Positions 34,860 through 44,983 of a stretch of 64,000 nucleotides of DNA are shown piece after piece. Position 1 is the stretch's first letter; the number at the start of each line of letters is the position of its first letter. Origin of the DNA: Sinotaia quadrata (Eukaryota > Mollusca > Gastropoda > Architaenioglossa > Viviparidae); assembly GCA_028829895.1 (NCBI GenBank), contig CM054179.1, positions 46,191,891-46,255,890 on the forward strand, read 5' to 3'. A program made the position numbers and the translations under genes. The notes under the pieces are model-generated. The model had not been told where the DNA came from. It saw only the letters and a list, made by a program, of their open reading frames with translations, and searched no databases.

Positions 34860-37800
34860 TTATATCGCGGTTATGGCATGCCGGGATAATGCATCGGCAC
34901 CCGAATTTTCTCTGCCCGCGATGTGTTCGACAACGAAGCTATACTCCTGTAGCAGGAGTGTCCATCTAGTTAGCCTAGCGTTATCATACATGCTAGTGCG
35001 CAGATATGTCAGCGGCTTATGGTCGCACTGCAGGATGAATGGTTTAGAGTACAGATATGCACTAAATTTCTTGAGTGCCCATACGATTGCTAAGCACTCT
35101 TTTTCAATCGTAGAATACCGTGTCTCACGATCTAACAGTTTCTTAGACGCGTATGCTACCGGTAGGTATTCGTCATCTGTCTCTTGGAGAAGTATGGCAC
35201 CGAGGCCTTCATCTGATGCGTCGGTCCTGACAATAAATCTCTTGTCAAAGTCTGGTAACTGTAGGACGGGTTTACTGGTCAAGATGTCCTTCACTTTTTC
35301 GAGGGCGGTGCTACACTCTGCCGTCCATCGTATTTTCGTGGGTTGTTTGTTCCCAGTTAAGTCCGTCAGTGGTTTAAGAAGCGTACTGAAGTTTGGGACA
35401 AATTTTCGGTAGTACCCCACTAGTCCCAAAACTGCCCTGACCTGTTTCTTTGTAGTCGGTAAGGTCATGTCACGAATGGCTGCAGTCAAGTCTAGATTTG
35501 GGCCTATTTGTCCGTCACTTATGATATGGCCAAGAAACTCAATCTCCCGAAAGCCCGCGCGTACTTTGGAAGGTTTCACGGTCAATCTATGGCGCTCGAG
35601 AATGTCAAGTAGACCACCCACTGAGGATAAATGTTGGTCCCATGTTCCTGTTGCTACCAGTATGTCATCAAAGAAATTCAATGCGTCAACGCTCTCTAAC
35701 GGTAATTTTCGCATGAAGCGCGCGAATGTTGCGGGTGCGTTCGCTAGTCCGAACGGTAGTCGGCAAAACTGAAATAAGCCTAGCGGGGTTGGAAATGCTG
35801 TTTTGGGTCTGTCGTCAATAGCAACTGACAGTTGCCAGTACCCTTTGCACATGTCAAACTTCGAAAAGTAATGTGCCTTGGTTAGTTTTGCGAATAATTC
35901 GTCCTGATTTGGAATAGGTTCCGCATCGAATTCAGTTATCTCATTTAACTGTCTGTAGTCCACACAAAAACGAAGCGTACCGTCTTTCTTTTTAACTAAG
36001 ACGACCGGTGATGAATATGGGGAGATTGACTGTTCAATCACGCCCTGTTTTTGCATTTCACGCACCTGTTCTGCTATGTACTTTGTGCTCTCATATTTCT
36101 GTGGGTACTGTTTTAAGCGTATCGGTTTGTCACTTAAAAGTTTGATGCGGTGTTCAACCAAATCTGAGTGGCCCGGTTGGTCGGTGAATATGCGCGCGTG
36201 TCTGTGTAAGAGTTTTGACATTGCGTCGCGCTGTTCGACAGTTAAGTTCGAGTCAATCTCGACTTGATCGACTGTAACTGCGGAGTTAGGCTGGGTTTCG
36301 GCGGACATCATGTCTGTTCTGAAATTGGAGTCTTCCAATTGTATCAGTGCGACATTCACGTTTTGAATCTGTTCGTCGCTGCGTTCATAGTAACGCTTTA
36401 GCATATTTATGTGATAGATTTTCTGCTTATTTCCTATCTGTATGCTGTAGTCGTTCTGCTTCACACGCTTAATAACGTGGTAGGGTCCACGCCAGTGCAT
36501 TTGCATGCGGTTGTTATGCGTGGGCCGCAAGAGTAACACGAGCTGACCTGGTTCGAGGTCACGTTCCACAGCCGTACGGTCAAAATTTCGCTTGTATCGG
36601 GGTTGTTTTTCGCGAATGTTTTCCTGTGCTAAGTGACATGTCTCGGTCAGACGTTGACGTAGTTCGGCTACGTACGTGTGAACATCTTTACCATCGGTCA
36701 CAGTGTCTCCCTTGACCCATGTTTCTTTAATTAGCTTAAGGGGACCACGAGGTTGTCTGCCGTATAGTAGTTGGAACGGTGAGTAGCCCGTACTCTCTTG
36801 TGGGAGTTCGCGATACGCGAAGAGTAATGGTGCTAGAAAACGTGGCCACTGGTCGGGTTGTTCCGAGGCCATTTTAATTAACATTTTCTTTATTGTACCG
36901 TTGAAACGTTCAACGGCACCATTAGACTGAGCATGATATGGTGATGAGAACAACTGTTTACACGCTAGTAGACGCATTGTTTCAGCCATCATTGCTGAGG
37001 TGAATTGAGTGCCCTGGTCACTCAATATCTCTCGGGGAACGCCCGTGCGAGAAAATACGTCTATTAAAGCATCTGCGACTTCGATCGCTGTGATGCCCTT
37101 TAGTGCGACTGCTTCTGGATATCGTGTTGCAAAATCCACGATTGTTGGGATATAGCGATATCCTCCTTCGGCCGCGGGAATGATTGGGCCAATAATGTCT
37201 ACTGCGACTTTTAGGAATGGTTCCTCTACTGTTGGTACTATCTCGAGGGGAACTCGACTGACACGCCCTCGGTCGATATGTTGTTGACACTGCGTACATG
37301 TACGAACGTACGAGCGAACATCCCTACTCAGGCCTGGCCAAAAAAAGTCCTCACGAACTCGCTGCTCAGTGCGCCGTGCGCCCTGATGTCCAGACATGAT
37401 TGAGTCGTGTGCAAAGCTAAGAATCAGCGGTCTGAGTGGTTTAGGGGTAAATAGACACGTGGTGCTTCTAGTATCATTTTCCTTAAAGTCGGTGCGCCGA
37501 AACGCTAGCCCGTCCTTCAGGAAATACGTAATTGTCGCGTACTTGCTGGACGTAATAGTGTTTTTCCGTGCCAGCTTTAGCATTGAGGACAAACTTTTGT
37601 CCTCCTGCTGCAGGTGACTGAGTTGACTTGGGGTCAACTGCGGAAATGTATTCTCGACTATCTTTAGAGCTGGGGGTCCTTGTTTACTACGTTCCCGTTG
37701 TGCTCTAGTGGTTACGGGGAGAACAGGATAGATGCCATCAGTGTGTGCGTCACACTGCCCGGGCGATAGTATGAATCCGAACTGCATGTCTCTTATTACT

Positions 37801-39296
37801 GCGGCGGTGACTGTACCGGAAAATACGGGTGACGTAACATGTACAGTGGCTCTTGGACATGTACTAAGGTGTCCCATAACACATCGAATGCGGACACTAC
37901 CCCTTAGATACTGTTCAGGGCGTACAAGTTTAGCATTTATGCAGCTTATGGACGCGCCTGTATCGACCAGTATTTTGACTTTTTGTCCGTTTACTGTAGC
38001 CTGTTGGGTCTTTAGAGTTGCACCTGTTTCAGTGCATACTTTTACATCACGTGGACTGGGACAGTTCTGAGAACTATGCCCCTTCCCTTTGCAAGTGTAA
38101 CATGTCATAGGCGGGGAGTCACGTGTGTGACGTTGTACGTCTTGTGACTTAGTGTATGTCCGTTGTACCGGTTCGGGTTTTTCCGATTTCGCTATCGGTC
38201 GGTTCGGTTTCGGTGTATACTTCTGCCGATTTGTAGGAGGAGGGCGTGGTGCACTCCTCGTAATTACCGGATCAGGGTAATCATTATACGTGTCTGCTAA
38301 CTTCAACATATCACTGAAGTTAGTCGGGGGATTTCGCTGCAAATATGTCGTCATTGCAGGCGGAGCAATATGGATAAATTGATCTCTTAGTATCAAATCA
38401 AATAGGCCCTCATATGTCTTCCGGATGTCTGTCAAATCAATCCATCTATCAAGATAATGGCGTAACCGGGTACCGAAGGCTTGCATGGTGTCATTAGCTT
38501 TGGGTATGGCTCTTCTAAACATTTTTCGAAAGCCTTCTGCTGTACATTGAAAAGTACGCATCAAACCCGTTTTGAGATCTGCATAAGTAATAGCGGGATC
38601 GCGCGTTAGGTCAGTAAATGCGCGCGAGCTTTCACCTTGGAGTATTTGACCGAGTTGTTGTTTCTTTTCAATGTCAGTGTAATTAAAGTTGGCAATGAAA
38701 CTGTCAAAGCGTGTCAAAAACTCGTCAATCGTCTCGACTTCAGGGTTAAAGAAAGCTAGCCGTGTACGGGGTTTATTTAACTCGGCCTGTTGCTTAGCAG
38801 TCCCATCTAACAACTTCTCTCTAGCTGTTACCTCTTGCTTAGCTAATTCAAGCTGTTCCTGATGTGCTCTAGCTTTTAACTTAAGCTTTTTCTCTTCTAC
38901 TTCCTGCCTTTTATCTTCTAAATCCCTAGCTGACTGAATCTTTAATAACTCTATTTCTCTCATATCTTGGATTTCTTTCTCTTTAAAATCTCTCGCCTCT
39001 TTCGCTCTTTTTTCCTCTAGCTCATTTTTTCTTTCCTCTAGCTCTCTCAGGTTTTGCATCTCTAGCTGTTTAGCTAACTCTCTCTTATCTTCTAGCTCTC
39101 TCAAAGTTCGCATCTCTAAATCCTTAGCTACCTGTCTCTTATCTTCTAGCTCTCTCACCTCTTTCGCCTCATTTTCTTTCGCAACATACCATTTAGCTAT
39201 CTCCTCATCCACGTATTCCTTTAACTCGGCTTTCTCATACCCGAATTCTCTACCCATAGCCATGAGTTCTTTCTTTATGTTTACTAGCTCGGCCAT
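34860..39296 (-). CDS. Gag-Pol polyprotein, integrase before RT, 1478 aa
   Basis: Polyprotein for particle assembly, processing, reverse transcription and integration. The ATG at 39296 starts MAELVN, 453 bp after the 5' LTR. Residues: 15-170 charged K/E/R/L-rich coiled coil; 175-345 gag; CCHC knuckle C399, C402, H407, C412; protease ILVDTGAS with D445; integrase HHCC finger H630, H637, C667, C670; catalytic D700, D760, E796 with the D,D(35)E spacing; GPY motif at 937-939; RT about 1060-1265 with YSSPVVLVKKKDG, D1148 and FFDDIL (D1210, D1211); RNase H about 1340-1470 with D1359, E1400, D1425, D1468. All catalytic residues are present; no stop or frameshift between gag and pol. How Gag is made in excess over Pol from one frame is not apparent. 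Integrase upstream of RT is the outstanding feature. Short plus-strand frames inside are shadows. Confidence 0.97.
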   Translation of the reverse strand: MAELVNIKKELMAMGREFGYEKAELKEYVDEEIAKWYVAKENEAKEVRELEDKRQVAKDLEMRTLRELEDKRELAKQLEMQNLRELEERKNELEEKRAKEARDFKEKEIQDMREIELLKIQSARDLEDKRQEVEEKKLKLKARAHQEQLELAKQEVTAREKLLDGTAKQQAELNKPRTRLAFFNPEVETIDEFLTRFDSFIANFNYTDIEKKQQLGQILQGESSRAFTDLTRDPAITYADLKTGLMRTFQCTAEGFRKMFRRAIPKANDTMQAFGTRLRHYLDRWIDLTDIRKTYEGLFDLILRDQFIHIAPPAMTTYLQRNPPTNFSDMLKLADTYNDYPDPVITRSAPRPPPTNRQKYTPKPNRPIAKSEKPEPVQRTYTKSQDVQRHTRDSPPMTCYTCKGKGHSSQNCPSPRDVKVCTETGATLKTQQATVNGQKVKILVDTGASISCINAKLVRPEQYLRGSVRIRCVMGHLSTCPRATVHVTSPVFSGTVTAAVIRDMQFGFILSPGQCDAHTDGIYPVLPVTTRAQRERSKQGPPALKIVENTFPQLTPSQLSHLQQEDKSLSSMLKLARKNTITSSKYATITYFLKDGLAFRRTDFKENDTRSTTCLFTPKPLRPLILSFAHDSIMSGHQGARRTEQRVREDFFWPGLSRDVRSYVRTCTQCQQHIDRGRVSRVPLEIVPTVEEPFLKVAVDIIGPIIPAAEGGYRYIPTIVDFATRYPEAVALKGITAIEVADALIDVFSRTGVPREILSDQGTQFTSAMMAETMRLLACKQLFSSPYHAQSNGAVERFNGTIKKMLIKMASEQPDQWPRFLAPLLFAYRELPQESTGYSPFQLLYGRQPRGPLKLIKETWVKGDTVTDGKDVHTYVAELRQRLTETCHLAQENIREKQPRYKRNFDRTAVERDLEPGQLVLLLRPTHNNRMQMHWRGPYHVIKRVKQNDYSIQIGNKQKIYHINMLKRYYERSDEQIQNVNVALIQLEDSNFRTDMMSAETQPNSAVTVDQVEIDSNLTVEQRDAMSKLLHRHARIFTDQPGHSDLVEHRIKLLSDKPIRLKQYPQKYESTKYIAEQVREMQKQGVIEQSISPYSSPVVLVKKKDGTLRFCVDYRQLNEITEFDAEPIPNQDELFAKLTKAHYFSKFDMCKGYWQLSVAIDDRPKTAFPTPLGLFQFCRLPFGLANAPATFARFMRKLPLESVDALNFFDDILVATGTWDQHLSSVGGLLDILERHRLTVKPSKVRAGFREIEFLGHIISDGQIGPNLDLTAAIRDMTLPTTKKQVRAVLGLVGYYRKFVPNFSTLLKPLTDLTGNKQPTKIRWTAECSTALEKVKDILTSKPVLQLPDFDKRFIVRTDASDEGLGAILLQETDDEYLPVAYASKKLLDRETRYSTIEKECLAIVWALKKFSAYLYSKPFILQCDHKPLTYLRTSMYDNARLTRWTLLLQEYSFVVEHIAGRENSGADALSRHAITAI

Positions 39297-39749
39297 TTTT
39301 AAAATTGCTAGTTATCACGAGTATGGATAAAGTGACTTAGAATATTCGCGGGATTTTGACCTCTGTCGGTCACAAGTGGTGCAATGGTGTGCGTATGAAC
39401 ACCAGCCACCACGTGATTAGGATTATTACAAACACGAGTAAAAGGAATCCCAATCGCAAATTTGCAAAGTTAGCAAAACAACAGTTGCTAATGTAGCGTA
39501 CAAAATACCGATCTATGTACGTCTAAACACGAGTCGGTACGCGTTAACGATAATAGCGTAAGATTATAAAACTTATTTCAACACAATAATAAGTCTTATC
39601 AAAATCCAGTTCACCTAAGTCTCAATAGCAAAGCCCTAACATGCAATAAACAATGCATAATGGTGATGAGATAGGAAAGCAGGAAAGAGATGACACTTTC
39701 TTACAACAACACAATTTACCTTGTCAGATCACGGTCAGTGGTCACCAGA
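39297..39749 (-). other. Leader between 5' LTR and gag-pol
   Basis: 453 bp untranslated leader; would contain the packaging signal. No RNA structure was established by eye. Confidence 0.7.
39730..39747 (-). other. Primer-binding site of the Gmr1-type element
   Basis: Minus strand TGGTGACCACTGACCGTG, two bases (TC) after the LTR end. The first eight bases match a tRNA-Trp site (TGGTGACCCCGACGTGAT); the rest matches only with two extra bases. tRNA-Trp is the best guess and not certain. Confidence 0.6.
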
Positions 39750-41470
39750 TGTCACAGAACGGGAGGGCTCGTTACAAGCCGACCCCGAGCTGAAGTTAGA
39801 GATGCAAGGGGTGAAGTCTATTTTTGGCCTGCTCCGGTGCACCTCCAAGATTAGCCCGTGTGACGTATGCCAGTACTACGTCGTATCAAGTTGTTACATA
39901 GACACACATGACATACACCATTGATGTTTGGGTGGGGCCCTCTTTATTAATGTCATGCCAAGGAACGTTTTATTGGCGGTGTGTGTTGTGAGTGTGTATC
40001 ATAAATGTGAATAAATGGACGAACAGACGAACGGTGCAAAACAATAGTACAATTCTTTCGTCCCTCTCAAAAATTATGAATAACAAGAGAGTTGAAAGAT
40101 GTTTAAATCAGGTTATTTATTTCCCGATTTAAAAGGGGGCACTACTCTTTCGCACAGTGATTAATCATTCATTCAACTTTCCAATGTCATACACTCTGTG
40201 GGAAATAAGGGGAGATGAAAATGATGAAATTCAAAATATAAAATAAAAATTAATTACACAATTCTTATGCGGCAAATGGGGCCGCTTTAACAATAGTTGA
40301 CATGTAAAATAAGCATTACTTTTAACATTAGAGTTCTTATTTTACAAACGATATAATAGTGTTCATTTTCTTAAGAGTCCTAGACTTAAGTATGTGCGCG
40401 TTAGCCGTGCTAATGATTACTCACTATTAATGTCAGAGTTCCAAGGAGATGACGTAATCTCACACGTCACTTATAAGCGGCACTTCAAAGTGAAGATAGG
40501 ACGCAATTGAGGCGTCGCATTACAGGTGAAGATTCTGCAGAATCTAGGCACCACTTTCAGATTATCACTGGGAAGAAATCTGAAATTTAGCTGACTGTTG
40601 TCAGCCTCGATAATTATCGTTGTACCGGTTGTCGTGGAAACGGACACCCCAACGACGTTTAGCATTATCGGGTGGAGTCGTCCAGTGGGATGTGTCGTCG
40701 CATTACATTGAGTGTAGAAATCCGGATGTCTGTAAGAAATCTCGGTGCTAGCCTCCCAATAGCGGGATAGATCTGTCCAACCGAACTCTCAGACAGGGGG
40801 GAGAACAAGTTGGTCCCTCGTGTCGTTAACTGCATACAACCAGCGTCGCATGCATCGGGTTTTTCTGGACAGTGAACTTTCCACTTTGCCAAAAATTATA
40901 CTGAGTAATTTTGCCTCGTTACTCAATATATGGCATCAGACGGATGGAAAACGGATGGAAAGAGATTATTGCAGCTTTCCTTTATGAAATCTCTGTACAT
41001 GAGATAATTCATACGTGAAGTTAGACTGGCTTCAGACGAATCGACGTTTTCAAAATCTTCATTTTGCCTCTTATATAGCTTTCACTGAAGGTTTCCAAAA
41101 CTTCCAGAAGCTATGTCCTGTGACATGATTTTTGCCTTGGATATATAGTGGTAATCGTGATGCACGCTTTTCTGTGGTCAATTCTAATGCGCACTGGCCA
41201 TTTCTCTCGTCAACAACACGTGACTCGTAGTGCGCAGTTGTTCCAATCATTTAATATACATATCCTTCATAAACTAATATATATATTCAATATGATAATT
41301 AACACACACTGCGTCACGAACGTCTGTCTACTAAAGAGATCTTAGGTGACCGTTACTGGAATTACATGCTACATACGAAAAACAACAAAACTCGGGTTAC
41401 TTCAACTAGTTTTGTTAGCGGTTTATTAAAACGAAATAAAATATATTTCTGTCCCTCATTTCCTGTGACA
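39750..41470 (-). repeat. 5' LTR of the Gmr1-type element
   Basis: 1721 bp. Acts as promoter for the minus-strand transcript; no core promoter motif is asserted. Confidence 0.96.
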
Positions 41471-41475
41471 AATAT
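41471..41475 (+). repeat. Target-site duplication AATAT, right copy
   Basis: Matches 33005-33009. Confidence 0.95.
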
Positions 41476-41567
41476 GAATTAGTAAGAAGAAAGATGGCAC
41501 CCACCCCTCACCCCCATGGAAAAACACGTGTAGTCACCTAGATAAAGGTGTTAGGAATGAACCAGTA

Positions 41568-41786
41568 ATGTGCTTTTACTGTGGTAAATCAGGCCATATC
41601 AGACGTCAATGTCCAGGTAATATTATTATGATAGAACCTAGTGATGCACCTAGGTTTGATGCAAATATTAATAGACATTGTGACCCAGTCCTCTGTGACA
41701 CTGGTTGCAGAGTAGGATTGGTAGTACACTCAAGCCTAGTGAAAAATGAAGATAACACTGGGAATAACACTAGCTCTAGCCAATAG
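41568..41786 (+). pseudogene. Gag nucleocapsid and protease remnant
   Basis: 72 open codons with CX2CX4HX4C followed 29 residues later by a DTG protease signature. Ends at an in-frame TAG. Confidence 0.8.
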
Positions 41787-42254
41787 TGTAACAGATAAGG
41801 TAGCCATTGTGATGGTAGACATAGACAGTAAGTATGTAGACAGATGCATTTAGGCTGTATGTCTCAAAAATTGAGATTGCAATCATTGATTGCAGTTATG
41901 TTCTCATTGGTGAGAATTCTCCTGATTCTCTTGATAATATTGTGTACTCATTCACAAGAAGCAGCAGAAAAAATGGTTGTGAAGTTAGGCATGGAAAACC
42001 AGAAGCGATTAGTAACGTATACGAAGGTAATGCAATGACGACTTTGGCTGAAGCCATCATTAGTGGGGCATATGACCAGGGAATACCATTGGACTCAGTC
42101 ACAGCAGTTGCAGATGGCTGTTTTTGACTGTCAGATTGTGGCTGAATTTGAAAAAGTAAAAGCCTTTCTGAGAGAAACACAATTGCCAGATACAAGTCTT
42201 CTGGAAAGCTTTTGAGTTTAGTTAGAAGGATAGCTTCCTAATTCAGAAGCAGGA

Positions 42255-42600
42255 ATGGACCAACAGGGATCATTTGGTGGTAGCCCTGAGGTATCGAGTG
42301 AGCATGCTCATGACCCACCCATTGCCAATCATCTAGGACCAAGCAAATCTTTAGCACAATTGGAGACTGAGTTTTATTGGCCAGGTATGATGGGGACATC
42401 ACTCGTCGCTGTCAGTCATGTGACATCTGTCAATGAGTGAACATGAAAACAGAACATCCCATTCCATTAGGTGAAACCCCATTGATTGACATTCCTTTCA
42501 GGCATGTATCATGGATGTCATTGGAGAATTTATGTGCTCATTAGGTCGAGGCCACAGATGAATTCTCACCATGATTGATTATGCTACGTGATGCACTGAG
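42255..42600 (+). pseudogene. Integrase remnant (HHCC finger and start of core)
   Basis: HDPPIANHLG gives the His pair and FYWPGMMG the conserved aromatic stretch; CDICQ-like cysteines follow after a frame break near 42410. Typical of Ty3/Gypsy integrase, lying about 0.9 kb upstream of the RT remnant. Confidence 0.75.
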
Positions 42601-43315
42601 ACAGTTATGCTTAGCTCTATTAGTACCCTATTGGTAGCAAATTAACTGTTTACCATTTTACATCTGTAAGATTTTCAGAAGAAATCTTGTCCTACAAAAT
42701 TTCAATTTACAAGCTAGTTAATGAAAGAGATTAATAAACTTTTGAGGGTAAAGCTGTTTAAAACTACTCTTTACCAACCTATGCATAATGGATTAGTCAA
42801 ATGTCTGAACATTACACTTACCAAGTAATTGAAGATAGTGTGTGTAGAAAGACCAGGTAATCGGGATGTATATTTGTCAGCACTTTTGTTCACGTTACGT
42901 GAAGTACAATAAGACTGAAATGTTTTCTCACCCTTTGAACTTGTACAGTAGAACTATTAGGGGACCAATGCCTATATTATAAGAATATTGGACATAGAGT
43001 GAGCTAGCCAATGCATAAAAAAAGTATGTATGAGCTTGAATTTGATTGATGACCCTGATAAACGAGTTTGTAAGAATTTTTATGGTCACTCTGCAGAATC
43101 ATAACTCGATCTGTGTATGTTTTACCTTAGGCTAAACGGGATGCTGTTAAGTAGGAAACTGACTCTATGACTGTATGCTAGCCTCAGTTAAGACTGGAAA
43201 GATAGAGTCCCCATATAGCTCTCCTATAATCTTTGGTTGAAACGACGGAATGCACCGATTTCACGTGTACTATAGACAACTAATTAAGCCAGTCATTTTT
43301 TAAACTGAACCACTG

Positions 43316-43790
43316 CCTGAACCAGAGAATCTGTTTGCTAGACTGAGTGGAGCTAAATATCTTTCCAAGCTCGATATTCTAAATGGGTTTTGGCAAATTC
43401 TAGTCTGTGAAGCAGACAAGCCAAAGTTAGCTTTTAGCACAAATGATGGCCAATATCAATGGCGGGTGGTGCCGTTTGGAATCCTGACAGCACCAGATGT
43501 TTTCACCAAAGTGATGAGATTGCTCACTGAAACCATGAAAGAAGAATATGTATCTAATTTCATTGATGATGTATTAGTAACTACTAAGACTCTAGTGGAA
43601 CATCTCCTAGTGTTACAGAAGTTGTTTCAATGTTTTAGAGATTGTAACTTTACTTCTAGACTGACCAATGTTTGGGAACATTTTAAACTTGAATTTTGAG
43701 GACACGCATTGAACAAGTCTCCAGATGCTAGAAATTACAAAGATTTGGAAGTTTCAAGAGATGGAGAAACCACTCTCAAATATGATTGTT
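43316..43790 (+). pseudogene. Reverse transcriptase remnant
   Basis: Open from about 43313 to a TGA at 43697-43699 with palm motifs up to FIDDVLV. The reading continues past the stop with GHALN-SPDA, as expected of a Gypsy RT thumb. Ends where family-R LTR sequence begins. Confidence 0.82.
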
Positions 43791-44390
43791 AAATGACTGT
43801 AAATATCACACTATAACTTCTTAACTCCAGTTCTTCTATGATAAGAATAGCCCTGTGATTTATGTAGTAACTGATATGATGGCTTAATTATGTACTAGAA
43901 TCAAAGACTGAATAAAAAACATAATCTGTATGTTGATTCCTGTGAATTTTGTTTAAATACCAATATGAGATTGGTCTTGATAATTCATGAAGACTTTTTG
44001 AACATTCTTATTACAAAATCAAATAATCTCTTGAATGTGTTTGTCATATGTATATTTCATTTTAATTTAATAAATGTATTTTAAAATGTATTATCCTTCT
44101 TACACATATTAAAACAATATATGGTCGTGTGACAATGGGTGGATGGAGTATCATTAAATATAAATAAATTTGGATATGTTACTCCTTAAGTAAGAAGTTT
44201 CCACCTGTGAAAATATTATGTAACAATAAAATGTCTGCCTTGTTGTTGTGGAAGAGAGAAGATTTTTACTACACTTGTATAATCCTCATAGTGAGAGGCA
44301 TGTGGTGTTTCTTGAGAAAAAATTAATCACAAACATAAATTAAGATTTCTTGATTATTTTAAATAGTTATGGATGATGATGATGGAGTTG
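43791..44390 (+). repeat. Family-R LTR, 3' part
   Basis: Parallels 45740-46210: GATAAGAA(T/C)A block, AATAAAT(G/A)TATT, AGTAAGA-GTTTCCACCT, GTTGTGGAAGAGA and GAGG/GAGAC-(A)GTGGTGT blocks in the same order. It directly follows the RT remnant, so it could be the 3' LTR of that old element. Confidence 0.65.
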
Positions 44391-44440
44391 ATGACGATGA
44401 TATCATCATTATCATCATCATCATTATCATTATTATTATC

Positions 44441-44470
<30 letters not shown>
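44369..44470. repeat. Compound (GAT)n/(ATC)n and (AT)n microsatellite
   Basis: GATGATGATGATGG, then ATCATC/ATTATC runs, then about 13 TA units. Confidence 0.95.
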
Positions 44471-44475
<5 letters not shown>

Positions 44476-44479
44476 GTAT

Positions 44480-44908
44480 GAGGACAAATTCTTAGCCCAT
44501 GTGATTTTACTGGAGATTGGCACTCTAATTGAGACTTTATCAGAGTCTTTATCTAAGAGGTTGATCAATGGGCGTTGAACCTTGAAACAATGCCTGCATC
44601 TTGACTGAAGTTATGTGGTTGTTGACTTTATAAATACATAACTTCAGGTATTCCTGATATTTCTTTTGGGTCCCAATGAATGTCATTAGCAATGCACTCA
44701 CGGTCCATTGAACCAGTCGTTAACTTGTGGGTTGTTCTACTCTGGTATCGCTTTATGGTACAATACCCATCAGAATCAACATCCAGGAGAGTAATTCTGT
44801 TCTGGCATTGTTTCATGTCTCAACACTCATTGATCAACTTCTCAGGTAAGGTCTGAGATAAAGTGCCGATCTGCCGTAAAATTCACATGGGCTAAGAATT
44901 CATCCTCA
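44480..44908. mobile_element. Foldback (inverted-repeat) element, about 430 bp
   Basis: Left arm 44480-44594 and right arm 44804-44908 are imperfect reverse complements over about 110 bp, sharing TTCTTAGCCCATGTGA, AGAT(T/C)GGCACT, GAGA/GTTGATCAATG and GAAACAATGCC. The loop is about 209 bp and not coding. It sits between the two family-R LTR pieces. It could be a MITE, a foldback transposon, or a head-to-head pair of short repeats; no target duplication was identified. Confidence 0.7.
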
Positions 44909-44983
44909 CGTGTTCTCGGACAGAACACACTTACTTTCATAGTCAGCAAACGTTTTAATATCATGTGCAAAATTTAATAATAC

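Larger units (their letters stand above)
33010..41470 (-). mobile_element. Complete Gmr1-type Ty3/Gypsy retrotransposon, 8461 bp
   Basis: Two 1721-bp LTRs at an exact offset of 6740 bp, appearing identical where I compared them line by line; TGTCACAG...CTGTGACA ends; AATAT target duplication; primer site and polypurine tract at the right places; a single intact gag-pol ORF. In pol, integrase comes before RT, the order that defines the Gmr1 group of Ty3/Gypsy elements (described first in cod and other deuterostomes) and otherwise known from Ty1/Copia. Identical LTRs mean recent insertion, so this copy may be competent for movement. Confidence 0.96.
41476..43790 (+). pseudogene. Decayed Gmr1-like gag-pol, integrase before RT
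   Basis: Plus-strand remnant of a second LTR element, unrelated in detail to the intact one beside it. In order: CCHC knuckle CFYCGKSGHIRRQC (41571-41612); protease remnant LCDTGC (41691-41708) in the same frame; integrase zinc finger with AHDPP, NHLG and FYWPGMMG (about 42290-42420), then a catalytic-core remnant with MIDYA at about 42570 and a YSRTIRGPMPI segment near 42950; then RT with PENLFARLSGAKYLSKLD, GFWQI, PFGILTAPDVF and FIDDVLV (about 43325-43580). Many stops and frameshifts. RNase H is not found. The 5' part of gag is missing. The PR-INT-RT order is visible despite decay. Confidence 0.85.

Noticed and set aside
34750..35412. 220-codon plus-strand frame and other plus-strand frames across 34750-38070
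   Set aside because: Antisense shadows of the gag-pol ORF, which carries all recognised motifs.
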